A stretch of 64,000 nt of DNA from Piper betle (lineage: Eukaryota; Streptophyta; Magnoliopsida; Piperales; Piperaceae): NCBI GenBank assembly GCA_033002965.1, contig JAURVB010013202.1, positions 24,013 through 88,012 of the forward strand, written 5' to 3'. The notes under the pieces were generated by a model. That model did not search any database. It was given only the letters and a program-made list of their open reading frames with translations, and was not told the origin of the DNA. This document shows, in pieces, positions 47,145 to 58,400 of this stretch (positions within the stretch are counted from its first letter, which is position 1; each line of letters begins with the position of its first letter). Made by a program: the position numbers and the translations under genes.

Positions 47145-47521
47145 AATCATTCCATGACCCTTGGAAAATGATCCCCATCTCACAATTACAAGGTTTAGTC
47201 AACACTCTCCTCCCTTCTACAGTCGAGGAAAGCCTGGTGTGCAGACAACCAGTCCATTCCCAATAGTACATCAAAGCCTATTATCCCACATACAATGAAA
47301 TTCCATACATAGGGTTTCCCTTGTATATCCAAGGATAGGTTAGTCACTCCTAACGTTGTGACTTCCCCGTCTCCCGTTGCAGTAGTGACCCTATAAGTCT
47401 TAGGTAATGTAGACGTTTGGAGTCCCAAACTCTTAACTAATCGGGATGATAGGAATAAATGTGTACACCCCAAATGAACATGTGTGGTCCTCGTTCTTAG
47501 CGTCCTCGACGTCGACTGCAA
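47145..47521 (-). pseudogene. Ty3/gypsy retropepsin (protease) remnant without catalytic Asp
   Basis: Overlaps the 3' end of gag in another frame. SSRLVKSLGLQ (about 47430) and FDVLLGMDWLSAHQAFLDC (about 47215-47270) are the flap and hydrophobic-Gly regions of the Ty3/gypsy aspartic protease. The D-T/S-G active site expected just before THxFISS is not there: the text reads GCTHLFLSS, and the residues that should precede it are missing. Together with the frame break this shows a small deletion at the gag-protease join. Past the protease there are only about 50 bp (47145-47194) to the LTR. The enzyme would have cleaved the Gag-Pol polyprotein. Confidence 0.85.
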
Positions 47522-48746
47522 AAAGTTTCGCCTTCCCTTTGTCCACTGGTTTTGCAGGTGCTGGGTAGCGATTAGGAGCTGGTGTCTTCTCCTTTTCAGG
47601 TTGCTCCTGTTGTTGCTTCAAGGGCTGACGACAATCGCTTTGTAAGTGTCCCATCCTTCCGCAATTGTAGCACCGACGGGGCTCCCTGCATAGCCCTGAA
47701 TGCATTTTGTTGCAATTTTTACATAGTCGATACGGAATCTCCTGAAACTTCCTTTTTCGGTTCCCATCGACATTCCGTTGATAGTTCTGCTGCTGGTGTT
47801 CTTCAGACCTGTTTTTGCTACTCCCCTGGTTGGCATTCTTATGTTGTATAGTAGCCTTCCCTTGTTTCTGTGCACGGACATAGTCGTACACCAACTCATG
47901 AGTAGTGGCTGCTTCAATCACTTCAGTTATAGTGCCTCTTGGCGCTGTAGCAACCCTACTCCTCAATTCGGGCTTCAACCCCCAGAAAAATTTGTCTGCT
48001 CTGGCCCGGGCAGTTGCCAGACTCCCAGGTGCAAATCTCTCCAATTGCAAGAAATTTTTGGCATACTCTCGGACTGAATCATCCTTCTGAGTTAGAGTGG
48101 CAAATTCTAGTGCTTTCTTCTGAACAATAGACTCAGGAAAACATTGTCCATTGAAAGCTGTTACAAATTCCGCCCAAGGAATGGACGAAATCTCCCATTG
48201 ATGGAACACAGTCTTCTCCATGGACTTCCACCAATATGATGCTTCCTCCTGAAGCATGCATGTCGCCAACCGTACTTGATGGCGATGAGGCACAAAGAGA
48301 GCTCTAAATGCTTTCTCAATAATGTCCAACCAGCTCTCCGCCTTCATTGGATCAGTTCCCCCAATGAATACCTCAGCTCCGTTCTTCCGAAATTTTTCTA
48401 CAGTGTATCGATCACTGTCATCCCCAACTGGCAGTACCACTTGTCGGACTACCGGTGGCACCGGGTTTGGAAGTTCTCCTCGCTCGCCCGGGTCAGCCAT
48501 TCCTACCCGCTCTTGGGCGCTCCCCTGATTCCCATTTGGGACGTTACTAGGACCCGCAGCCGAATTTGGAGCTCCATTCCCCATTACCAATCCCGGTAAC
48601 CTCTGCACCATGTTCTGAACCACAGAACTGGTATTTTCTGAAGCCTGCGCTAGTCCCTGTATGGCCGTCAAAATTTGGCCTAACACACTCTCCATGTTTG
48701 TGTCCGACTGCGCAGCTTGACTCGACTTCCTTCGGGTGCCTGCCAT
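47433..48746 (-). CDS. Gag polyprotein, Ty3/gypsy (Tekay-like), 437 aa, intact frame
   Basis: Structural protein that would form the virus-like particle and bind element RNA in the cytoplasm. From the ATG at 48746 (MAGTRRKSSQ), residues 1-100 are low-complexity, and about 105-290 form the retrotransposon Gag domain (RYTVEKFRKNGAEVF, then W..IEKAF and YWWKS). A basic region follows, and a CCHC zinc knuckle CYNCGRMGHLQSDC lies at about residues 366-380. The C-terminal ~20 residues are out of the ancestral frame because of the deletion at the protease join. A homologous but broken gag start is at 54114. The ATG lies ~120 bp past the PBS, as expected for a leader. It is the longest believable ORF in the window and has no premature stop. 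Whether it is expressed is unknown. Confidence 0.9.
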   Translation of the reverse strand: MAGTRRKSSQAAQSDTNMESVLGQILTAIQGLAQASENTSSVVQNMVQRLPGLVMGNGAPNSAAGPSNVPNGNQGSAQERVGMADPGERGELPNPVPPVVRQVVLPVGDDSDRYTVEKFRKNGAEVFIGGTDPMKAESWLDIIEKAFRALFVPHRHQVRLATCMLQEEASYWWKSMEKTVFHQWEISSIPWAEFVTAFNGQCFPESIVQKKALEFATLTQKDDSVREYAKNFLQLERFAPGSLATARARADKFFWGLKPELRSRVATAPRGTITEVIEAATTHELVYDYVRAQKQGKATIQHKNANQGSSKNRSEEHQQQNYQRNVDGNRKRKFQEIPYRLCKNCNKMHSGLCREPRRCYNCGRMGHLQSDCRQPLKQQQEQPEKEKTPAPNRYPAPAKPVDKGKAKLFAVDVEDAKNEDHTCSFGVYTFIPIIPIS

Positions 48747-48865
48747 CTAAAATTTATTCGTTATGTTATAGAAAAAAAAAATTTTTCCTAATGACGGAGA
48801 AAGATAGATATTGGACTCTTCAACAAGGTACTTGAGTCATAAGATGTGAGCTTTTGGGAAACCTC

Positions 48866-48877
48866 GCTCTGATACCA
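48866..48877 (-). promoter_or_regulatory. Primer-binding site of X element
   Basis: GCTCTGATACCA on the plus strand, i.e. TGGTATCAGAGC in element sense: initiator Met-tRNA primer site, two bases from the 5' LTR end at 48880. Confidence 0.95.
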
Positions 48878-48879
48878 CC

Positions 48880-50706
48880 TGTAACGACCCGCCATTTTTC
48901 ACGATAATATTGTGGGCCTAACTGGCTAGGTGTTACTCAAAATTAAAGCAATTATGTCACAAGGAATTATGTCAAACATTATTAGAAATCATAACTTATA
49001 ATAAAATCCCACAGTCTTGGACCGTTTCCCAGCAGCCACACTTATTCCTCAATTAAATAACAAAAAGGAGTCCTCATATTACTTTGCTCCATGCTCTAGT
49101 TGTCAATCATCTAATCTCGGATCTGCACACCTGCGGAGGCAATTCCGCGTTAGTGATTACAACACTAAGTAGTATAATAGATAAAACAAACAAGTACATT
49201 CCACCATTTTCATATATTTATTTTAATATGCGGTGGAGCGATTCCGCTATACTCCAAAACAATGCGGAGGAGGTGTCCGCTGTGATCCGCACACCCCGGC
49301 CGTAGCCTTTTTATGGGGAGGCTACCACTACCGTCTGCAGTGCCAGTGCCTCGCACACCCCGGCCGTAGCCTTTTTGTGGGGTAGCTATCACTGCACTCG
49401 GGTGATTGCTATGCCCCGTTTGTGGGGAAGCTCTCACTACCAATTCTAGTGCCAGTGCCTCGCACACCACGGCTGTAGCCTTTTTATGGGGAGGCTATCA
49501 CTGCACTCCAGTGCCAATGCCTTGCACACCCCGGCCGTAGCCTTTTTGTGGGGCGGCTATCACTGCACTCAGGTGATCGCTATGCCCCGTTTGTGGGGAA
49601 CCTCTCACTGCCAACTCTAGTGCCAGTGCCTCACACACCCCGGCCGTAGCCTTTTTATGGGGCGGCTATCACTGCACTCAGTGCCAGTGCCTCACACACC
49701 CCGGCCGTAGCCTTTTTATGGGGCGGCAATCACTGCACTCTAGTGCGATGGAGGAATCGCTGTGCCTCACTCACCTCGGCCGTAGCCTTTTTATGGGGCG
49801 GCTATCACTACTCCAAAACAATATCGATGCATCACAAGATTCACACACATAACACGACCCAGTGTCGGACTGAGTCAATTCTTTAACCCCGGTTGCACTT
49901 CGTGCATGGTGGTCGAATCTGGGCTCAGGCCGACCTAGGCTACCAACAAGGAAAATACGATGTTCTACCTATTATACGTACCTGACTTGCGGGTTCGTCC
50001 GACTGTAATCCGCTAACCCTAATATGAACGGGGCATAAAATTATACATTAGTATAATTTTACTCGCGTCGAAAATGCATGCAACTAAATATTTAATATAT
50101 GCCACATTAATTAATTTATTTAATTCGATAAGGTTCAACACTTCTTTATTTAATTAATTATGCTATCGCGTAATTTCTACGTGATTATCTTTTATTGATC
50201 CATTATTTTACTTTACGAATTTATTATAAGAATAATCGTTTTATTTATCAAATATAACTTTTATATGATAAAGGTGAAGTCTCTATTAAATATTCCTCAT
50301 AACCCTTCAATTTAAGTTAATTGCTTTTAATCAGCCGATTAATTAATTACTGTTTATCGTGATCGAAATTTATTAATTTCATGTAATAATTTATAAATTT
50401 ATTATTTTGACCACTTAACTCATATTCCTTTAAATTAATTATTTCAATGATTTTAACACGAGTTGGTATTATTATTATGATTTTTAACTCAACCCATATC
50501 GAGTCAACCCGAAATTACAAAACTGCCATTCTTCTTCTTCTTCTTCTTCTTCTTCCCGTCACCATTCTTCTCTTCACCCAAAACCAGCACCAAGCTCTTC
50601 TCTTTCGACCAAAATCTAGATCCTATCCTTCACCCATTGTCTCCCTTTCCTTAGCAACACAAATTGTCTCCCTTTATTATTTATATTTTTTTTCCGGGTC
50701 TTTACA
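48880..50706 (-). mobile_element. 5' LTR of X element
   Basis: Starts TGTAACGACCCGCCATTTTT and ends CCGGGTCTTTACA. Shows GTTTCCCAGCAGCCACACTT (49025), the double hairpin (49134-49170), the GC-rich minisatellite, the shared block (49860-49960), AT-rich DNA and a TTC run (50531-50556). Close to the solo LTR at 18551-20234 in the minisatellite half but different in the U3 half. Confidence 0.85.
49238..49815 (-). repeat. GC-rich ~60-70-bp minisatellite (X 5' LTR)
   Basis: Same units in the same order as 18885-19470, with only scattered single-base differences by eye. Confidence 0.9.
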
Positions 50707-51346
50707 TTGCTGCACCAAGGTGCGCGTCTCCTAGCCAGCAGCACCGCCGGGAACTCTTCCCTTCACCCCGCACGGCAACCCAACATCATGGCTATGTGTC
50801 TACCCTCTGAAACTGGCATGACAACATCTGTTGCAGCAGAACGTCGCCACTTCCGTCACCCTTGCAACTCCGCCCACTCACAGTTGCAATTCTGCCACCC
50901 ACCGGAAACCAGGGACACGAGGAGCCATCCCTTCGACCCAGCAACTAGAGGGGTTGTCGGGGTTGTGAGGGCTGCCTTGAAATTCTTGTTTATAGTTGCA
51001 CAATTTGCAAACATTTCAGATTCGTCAGCCATGGCAGAATTTCAGTTGTATACCATTTAGTTTAGTACTTTTCTTGTTGATTTACAACTTTAATTCCCAT
51101 GATTAACAAGCTTACTATCAATTAAAAATATGCATGCAAGAAAATTAAGAAGAGGGAGATAGGAAGGATACCCAAGCAAGGAAGAAGCCATGCCGGTAAG
51201 GAAGAGGAGAAGAAAATGCGAATGAAGGCTAGGGTATGAATAATAAAATATAATAATTAACTGGATAGAGAATATAACAAGTTCGGTCCTTCCCAGACAG
51301 CATTCAAATATCTTATTTTATATTATTTTTTCTTCACAGTCTTTAC
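50707..51346 (-). mobile_element. Fragment of a family B LTR (antisense)
   Basis: Matches the last ~700 bp of the antisense B LTR at 54522-57174 (AACTCTTCCC, CGGCAACCCAACATCATGGC, the GATACCCAAGCAAGGAAGAA region) and ends CACAGTCTTTACA. It abuts a sense B LTR fragment, so two B LTRs lie head to head. Confidence 0.65.
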
Positions 51347-53922
51347 ATTAAATATTATATTATTTTTTTTACCCGTTTAAATGAACTATGGGTGTTGGGG
51401 TGTTTTCCCATACTCTAGCTATCATTTTCATTCAGAAGGGGTGTCTTCCTCACCCTAGCCGTCATTCTCATCTTCTTCTCCTATTCCTTACCAGAGATGG
51501 CTTTCTCCTTGCTTGGGTATTCTTCCTATCTCCCTATTCTTAATTTTCATACATGCATATTTTGAAATAATAATAAGTCTGATAATCATAGGAAATAAAG
51601 TTTTAAATCAACAAGAAAAACTGAACAAATATGTATAAGATTGGAATCCTTTGCATAGTGAGGAGTGCTAGATTTTGGCAAGGTGGGTGATCATAAGCAA
51701 GGTTGCAAGGCAGTCGCTAACACCCCCGACGGTCTCTTTGGCTGCTGGGTTGAGGGTGGCATCGCCTTGTCCCTTGTTTCCAATGGGTGGCGGAATTGCA
51801 CCTGTTAGTGGGCGGAATTTTAAGGATGACGAAGGTGGTGGTGTTCCTCTGAACAGACGTCGTAATGGAAGATTCAGAGGGTAAATGCCAGTTGTTCTTC
51901 ATCGACAACGTGAGGGGTTCATTACAACAGTTCCTGACGCTGGCACAGTCCACTGCCGATGACCTTCTCACTGGAATTCATGGTGGCGAACATCCAGACA
52001 TGGGAGAACAACCCTACTCCTTGCGTTGTCCAGTGGTGGCCGAGCCTTCCTGGTTGATGCCAGTCTGAGGTAGCTGAATCTCAGAATGGGAGCAAGGTGC
52101 AAGAAACTAGTGGTCTTGAGGCTGGGTTCATGAAGGACATACGATTTTTTGTGCCAAGATGAAGGTAGGAGAAGAGAAGAGCGTCAGGGAAGACGAAGAT
52201 GGCAAATCTATAAATAATGCTTGACTCAACACCGACTCGAGTTAAAAATAATATTAACTCGTAATAAATCCTTAAAAATTATTATTCTAATGGTTATGGG
52301 TTACAATTGTTAAACTAATTAATTATTGTACAAACTCGCCATGAGCAATAAAAAATACGGTAATGATAAACTGTTGAAAATTAATCGGTGCATTATATGC
52401 TATTAACTTAAATCGGATGGTTATAAGTGATTAATCAAATAAAGATTTCACATTTACCATATTAAATTTAATACTAGGTAAAAAAGTGATTATTTTAATA
52501 ACGAGTAAGTAAGGTAGAAAATTAGTTATTAAATTATAATCGTGTAAAAATCACAAGCGTTGAACCAAGAAAACATAATGAAAATAAATGAAGTTCAAAC
52601 CTTTATTGAGTTGAATAATTTAAAATAATTGGATTAGGAATATCTTTAAATTAGGATAATACAAATCATATTAAATAATTTAATCAAATGACTTAATTAA
52701 TTAAATTGCTATTAATAATGATAATGATTAAAGATTAAAACCGTAAATTAAATCGTCAAGATCGTGGTTAAGTAATTATCATCTCAAAGGAAAATATACT
52801 AATAATAGTAATTAAATACTTGTTTACAAGTTAATAATTATTTTATCATTACTGAAGTGTGAATTATGATTTAGATAATTAATTTAAAATGTAAAGTAGG
52901 ACTTAAATGATTATGTCACATGAATAATTTAATATTTAAGATTATTGAATTTTGCATGTTTTATGTTGCCGAATTTTAATAATGATATATATTAGTCATT
53001 TATTTTCATGCATTTCTACTCGAATAAAATTATACTTATGTATAGTTTTCTGTTCTCGCTCAGATTAGGATCGTTGGTCACGGTTGCAAGTTCACTTATG
53101 AACTATCCAGATCGTATAATTATATAAAATGTTGTATTTTCCCTTGTTGGCAACCCTGGTCGACCTGAGCCCAGATTCGACCACTATGCACTGAGTGCAA
53201 CCGGGGTCAAGGAATTAATTCAATCCGACACAGGGCCGCACCCTTTAAAATTACTATGTGGGAGTCTTGGTCGACTTGAGTTAATATCCGACCACCATGC
53301 ACCGAGCGCAACCGGGGTCGACTCAATTCGACACAGGGCAGCACCCCTTGAAAGATTGAATACCTGCCCCCATACCGAGAGGGTGAGTTAATGGCAAATA
53401 TCGGTAACTACAGGTCGTGGGCCACGTAGCATGTGTACGCATGCATGGGATTGGAGCTGGATGGGGTGGCCACCCCTCCTAGCATATTAAGAGCTCGGCA
53501 AAGGCTCATAAGAACTAAAATCTTCGAGAAATGATAACAGAGATTCTATTGACTTGTTTCATTTAATTATGCGACTTAGTGGTTTTATCACTAACATAGA
53601 ATTGCCTCTGCAGGTAAGCAGCTTTGGACTAAGGATTAAAAGTGTGGTTGGTGGATCTCTTACCAACCAAGGTTTGTTGAATTGATAATAAATTAGACTT
53701 CCTTTTATTCTCTTGTGTTATAAATGTGGCTATGGGAAACAGTCAGAGACTGTGGGACTTTATTTTTATGTAATGTCACATGCTATTAGAACATGCTTTA
53801 TTTTTATGATTTATAAATTTTCTAGACTTATTTACCGTGTTATGATTCATGTTCATGAATAGTATGTTTACTACATTTAACTTTTTAAGTAACACTCGGG
53901 CCGGTTAGGGTGGGTCATTATA
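51347..53922 (+). mobile_element. 5' LTR of a forward Tekay-like element (family B)
   Basis: Missing its first bases, it begins in TTAAATATTATATT and ends GGGTCATTATA, two bases before a PBS. Order: U3 with a partly coding-like low-complexity part (51640-52080), AT-rich DNA (52230-53000), the shared block twice (53115-53360), a unique ~190-bp slot sequence (53350-53540), hairpin (53571-53597), GTGGCTATGGGAAACAGTC (53728). Confidence 0.8.
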
Positions 53923-53924
53923 GG

Positions 53925-53936
53925 TGGTATTAGAGC
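53925..53936 (+). promoter_or_regulatory. Primer-binding site
   Basis: TGGTATTAGAGC, one mismatch to the initiator Met-tRNA primer site, directly after the LTR. Confidence 0.9.
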
Positions 53937-54113
53937 ACGATTTCCCACAAGCTCACACCTTATGACTCAAGTACCTTGTTGAAAAGTCCAGTACTTATCT
54001 TTTCCCAATGTTTTATGTTATGAATTAACAAATTCATTCGCTAATAAACCTAAGTCATAACTGAAAAAGAACATATTAATGAACCATGATGGGAAAAATT
54101 TTCGACGTTTCAG

Positions 54114-54485
54114 ATGGCAGGCACTCGTAGACAATCAAACTGATCTACTCAGTCAAATTCGAACACAGAGAATGTATTGGCCCAGTTCCTGACGGCCATA
54201 TAGGGACTGGTGTATGCTTCAAAAAATACAAATTTTGTGGTTCAAAATATTGGTCAGCAGTTACTAGGAGTGCTAGCAGGGAATGGAGCCTCAAACTCAG
54301 CAGCGGGTCCCAGCATCACCCCAGACGGTGGTCAGGGAAGTGCCCAACGGTGGGTAGGGTTAGTAGACCTGGGCGAGCAAGGGGAGCTTCCAAACCTAGT
54401 GCCACTGGTAGTCCGACAAGTGTTGCCACCAGCTGTTGGTGATAGCGACCGTTACACTATGGAAAAGTTCATGAAGGGGTGATAG
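54114..54485 (+). pseudogene. Gag N-terminal fragment, Ty3/gypsy
   Basis: From ATG at 54114 (MAGTRRQSN), homologous to the first ~110 residues of the intact gag at 48746-47433: AAGPSI.PDGGQGSAQ, then VVRQVLPPAVGDSDRYTMEKF. Stops at 54141 (TGA) and 54201 (TAG), then it ends at the start of the Gag core domain with a stop at 54482. The rest of gag and the protease are deleted; RT follows beyond a solo LTR. Confidence 0.9.
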
Positions 54486-54521
54486 TGATAGTATTCATTG
54501 ACGTAGCACCTGGAGTAACAC

Positions 54522-57115
54522 TGTAACGACCCACCCAAATGGCCCAGGTGCTACTTAAAATATAATTGATGTAAACATAACTTCAAGAACATGAATCAAG
54601 AACATGAATTCTAATACAACAATAACTCTAGAATTTATAAATCATAAACATAAAACATGTTCTGATAGCATGTGACAATGCATAAAATAAATTAACTCAA
54701 AGTCCCACAGTCTCGGACCGTTTCCCGTAGCTACATTTATAACACAAGAGAATAAAAAGGAAGTCCAATTTATTATCAATTCACCAAACCTTAGTTGATA
54801 AAGGAAACACCAACCACACTTTTATTCTTCAGTCCATAGTTGTTCACCTGCTGAGGCAATTCTACATTAGTGATAAAACCACTAAGCCGCATAATTAAAT
54901 GAAACAAGTCAATATAATCCCTATTATCATTTCTCGAGACTTTTAGTTGTTATGAGCCTATGACGAGCTCTTAGTATGCTAGGAGAGGTGGCCACCCCAT
55001 CCAGCTCCAATCCAATGCATACGCACACACGCTACGTGGCCCACGGCCTATAGTTACCGATATTTGCCATTGACTCACACTCTCGGTACCACAAGTGCAT
55101 AATGAGCCGTCTTGCGCCATTGCGCCCTGTCACCCCTTTCGGCATGGGGGCATGTATTCAATCTTTCTGGGGGTGCTGCCTTACGTCGAATTGAGTCGAC
55201 CCTGGTTGCACTCGGCGCATGGTGGTCGGATATGAACTCAAGTTGACCAAGACTCCCACATAGTAATTTTAAAGGGTGCAGCCCAGTGTCGGACTGAGTC
55301 AATTCCTTTACCTTGGTTGCACTCGGTACATGGTTATCGAATATAGGCTCAGGTTGACCAGGGCTGCCAAAAAGGGAAAATACAACATTTCAAATAATTA
55401 TACGGACCTGGATAGTTCGTAAGTGAACCTGCAACTGTGACCAACGATCCTAATCTGAACGAGAACATAAAATTATACATAAGTATAATTTTATTCGAGT
55501 AGAAATGCATGCAAATAAATGACTAATATATATCATTATTAAAATTCGACAACATAAAACATGCAACATTCAACAATCTTGAATATTAAATTATTCATGT
55601 GACATAATCATCTAAGTTCTACTTTACATTTTAAATTAATTATCTAACTCATAATTCACACTTCAGTAATGATAAAATAATTATTAACTTATAAACAAGT
55701 ATTTAATTACTATTATTAGTATATTTCCTTTGAGATGATAATTACTTAACCCCGATCTTGATGATTTAATTTACGATTTTAATTTTTAATTATTATCATT
55801 ATCAATAGCAATTTAATTAATTAAGTCATTCATTAAATTAGTTAAAATGATTTGTATTATCCTAATTCAAAGACATTAGTAATATAGTTATTTTAAATTA
55901 TTCAACTTAATACAGGTTTGAACCTTATTTATTTTCATTATGCTATTTAGGTTCTTTTTACATGATTATAGTTTAATAACTCATTTTCTACCTTATTAAC
56001 TCGTTATTAAAATAATCACTTTATTAACCTAGTATTAAATTTAATATGGTAAAGGTGAAATCTTTATTTTGTTAATCTAACCATCTGATTTAAAATTAAT
56101 AACTTGTAGTATGCCGATTGATTATCGACCATTTATCATTACCGTATTTTTATTACTCATGTTGATTTCAAACAATAATTAATTAGTTTAGCAATTGTAA
56201 CCCATAACCATTAAAATAATAATTTTTAAGGATTTATTACGAGTTAGTATTATTTTTAACTCGAGTCGTATCGAGTCAAGCATTATTTACAGATTTACCA
56301 TCTTCTTCTTCCCCGACATTCTTCTCTTCTCCAAACTCCATATTTGGCACAAAAACCAGACCTGTCCTTCTTCTTCAACCCAAAACCAGATCAAGTCCTT
56401 CACTAACGGCTTCCCTTCCCCAGCAATCCAATTATAAGCCTAAAGCTCGGTCATTACAGCAACTATCCAAGGCGAATCCTGTTTAGCACCAAGGAGCACG
56501 ACGCCTGGCCAGTAGCACCTCCGGGAATGAAAGGCGAACTCCGTCCAGCTAGCAGCATCACTGGGAACACTTCCCTTCTTCCCACACGACAACCCAACAT
56601 CAAGGCCAAGCACTGTGAGAGCCTTGGCCGGCGAACTGGTATGGATGTCTGGAATCCCCCACAGCATTGTCCCTTATCCACATCCCATGTATACAACTCA
56701 TAAGATGCTAGAGACTGCAACTCAATTATCCTAACCCAACAAATTACATAGCATAGGACGTTGATGCAACAATAGCAAAACAAAACGACCATGAATTGAT
56801 GAAACAACAGAACTTTACATGACGATCATGAGTTGATGAAGCAGCAGAATTTTACATGACGATCATGAATTGCATGAAAACTAAGAGTAGGGAAATAGGA
56901 AGGATACCCAAGCAAGGAAGAAGCTGGCTTCGGAAGAGGAGAAGAAGATGAGAGTAGGCGGCTAGGGTGAGGATGACGCCCCTCACACAATAAAATGAAA
57001 ATGACGGCTAGGGTATGGGAAAACACCCCAACACCAGCATTTCATTTAATTGGGTATAGAATAAAATATAATAATCATAATAATTTCTCCAACATTCGAT
57101 CCTTCCCCAACCGAG

Positions 57116-57163
<48 letters not shown>

Positions 57164-57174
57164 TAGTCTGTATA
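54522..57174 (-). mobile_element. Family B solo LTR with near-perfect target duplication
   Basis: Starts TGTAACGACCCACCC and ends CATAGTCTGTATA. The flanks are AACAC (54517-54521) and AATAC (57175-57179), a 5-bp target duplication with one difference. Carries GTTTCCCGTAGCTACATTTA (54720), hairpin (54870-54893), the shared block twice (55160-55400), AT-rich U3 and an AT microsatellite (57119-57160). It sits between the gag fragment and RT of the host element. Spurious ORFs of up to 114 codons at 56440-56807. Confidence 0.8.
57119..57160. repeat. AT dinucleotide microsatellite
   Basis: About 21 uninterrupted AT units near the LTR edge. Shorter AT runs lie at 47090-47113 and 59610-59632 in related positions. 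Confidence 0.95.
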
Positions 57175-58074
57175 AATACCAATTTCTAAAGCACCATACC
57201 GCATGACTCCCGCAGAACACAAGGAGTTAAAGAGTCAACTAGAAGAGTTGCTGTAGGTAGGTTTCATCCGACCAAGTACTTCACCCTTGGGAGCCCCTGT
57301 TCTATTTGTGAAGAAGAAAGAAGGATCGCTTCGACTGTGTATTGACTATCGACAATTCATCAAGTGACAGTCAAGAATCGGTACCCCTCACCGAGGATTG
57401 ATGACTTGTTTGACTAGTTAAAAGCAACTGGAGTATTTTCTAAGATAGACTTGTAGTCTGATTATCACCAGTTGAGAGTAACGAAGTTAGATATACAAAA
57501 AATGGCTTTTCGAACTCGGTATGGACATTATGAGTTTCTGGTCATGCCTTTTGGTCTAGCAAATGCACCAGCGGCCTTTATGTTACTCATGAATATAGTA
57601 TTTCATGCATACTTGGACAAATTTATTATCGTGTTTGTGGACGACATTTTGGTCTAGTCAAATAATGAAGAAGAGCATGTGAAGCACCTTTCCATTACTC
57701 TTCAAGTTCTGAGAGAACATCAACTGTTCGCCAAGTTCTCAAAGTGTGACTTCTGGTTGAAGGAGGCAAACTTCCTTGACCATATCATCTCAAAGACCGG
57801 AGTTGTAGTGGATCCATCAAAAGTGAATGCAGTCACTAATTGGCCACAACCCAAGTTCAGCCACTGACATCAGAAGCTTTCTTGGTTTAGGGGGTTACTA
57901 CAAGAAATTCATTAAAGACTTCTCCTTAGAAGCATTGCCGATGACCAAACTCACAAGGAAGGGAGTCAAGTTCGAATGGAGTAGTAAGTGTGAGAAGAGT
58001 TCCCAATCAATAAAGAAGAGTCTAACAACTGCACCCGTCTTGACACTGCCAAACGGTAATGAAGGATTGTAGTC
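57175..58074 (+). pseudogene. Ty3/gypsy (Tekay-like) reverse transcriptase, broken
   Basis: Order of RT blocks is complete: YRMTPAEHKELKSQL (57200), [20 protein letters not shown] (57258-57315), LCIDY (57337), then after a frame change [25 protein letters not shown] (57520-57580) and the catalytic box FVDDILV (57637-57657), where F replaces the usual Y before VDD. The connection follows: FAKFSKCDFWL and RSFLGLGGYYKKFIKDFS (57860-57925). Stops near 57255, 57367, 57455 and 57657 and frame shifts near 57380 and 57860 make it inactive. It would copy element RNA into DNA in the particle. Confidence 0.9.
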
Positions 58075-58400
58075 TTTAGTGATGCGTCCTTGTTGGGTTT
58101 AGGATGTGTCCTTATGCGGGGAGGTAAAGTGGTGGTCTATGCCTCTCGTCAATTAATGAATCATGAGCAAAATTATGCAACCCATGACTTGGAACTGGCA
58201 GTAGTAATTTTTGCCCTGATGATTTGGAGACATTACTTGTATAGAGCCCAATTCGAAGTCTTCACTGACCACCAGAGTTTGAAGTATATCTTCACCCAGA
58301 ATGACGTTAATCTTATACTATCTAGGGAAAGTAAATGTGGTAGGAGACGTGTTGAGTCAAAAGGGGAAGGTGAGGTCAGCAACTAGCTAGACTGTGGGCC
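58075..58400 (+). pseudogene. RNase H domain of the same pol, broken
   Basis: [19 protein letters not shown] (58078-58130) with the first catalytic Asp, [19 protein letters not shown] with the Glu, and [12 protein letters not shown] with the third acidic residue. After this, about 25 codons (the RQRRW.E-like end) are missing and the frame changes, so the link to the DVLS motif near 58340 is broken. Degrades the RNA strand during reverse transcription. Confidence 0.88.

Larger units (their letters stand above)
45639..50706 (-). mobile_element. Family X element, antisense, with gag and no RT or integrase
   Basis: Element sense is the minus strand: 5' LTR 48880-50706, PBS, gag, protease remnant, 3' LTR 45639-47144. 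The internal region is only about 1.7 kb, so RT, RNase H and integrase are absent. The 3' LTR lacks its U5-side half, including the minisatellite; the 5' LTR lacks about 600 bp of U3 that the 3' LTR retains. No target duplication was found. Confidence 0.75.

Noticed and set aside
51675..52068. Plus-strand ORFs similar to 62871-63128 (LFF.DN.RG.LQQFL)
   Set aside because: The similarity between the two is explained by both being the same part of a family B LTR; frames are short and shifted, with no domain.
53940..54110. Possible upstream ORF or leader gene before the gag fragment
   Set aside because: Too short and without a start codon in a useful frame; it is the ordinary leader between PBS and gag.
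56440..56807. Minus-strand ORF of 114 codons
   Set aside because: Lies in LTR low-complexity sequence; the related parts at 46361-46652 and 60206-60510 encode different, unrelated peptides.
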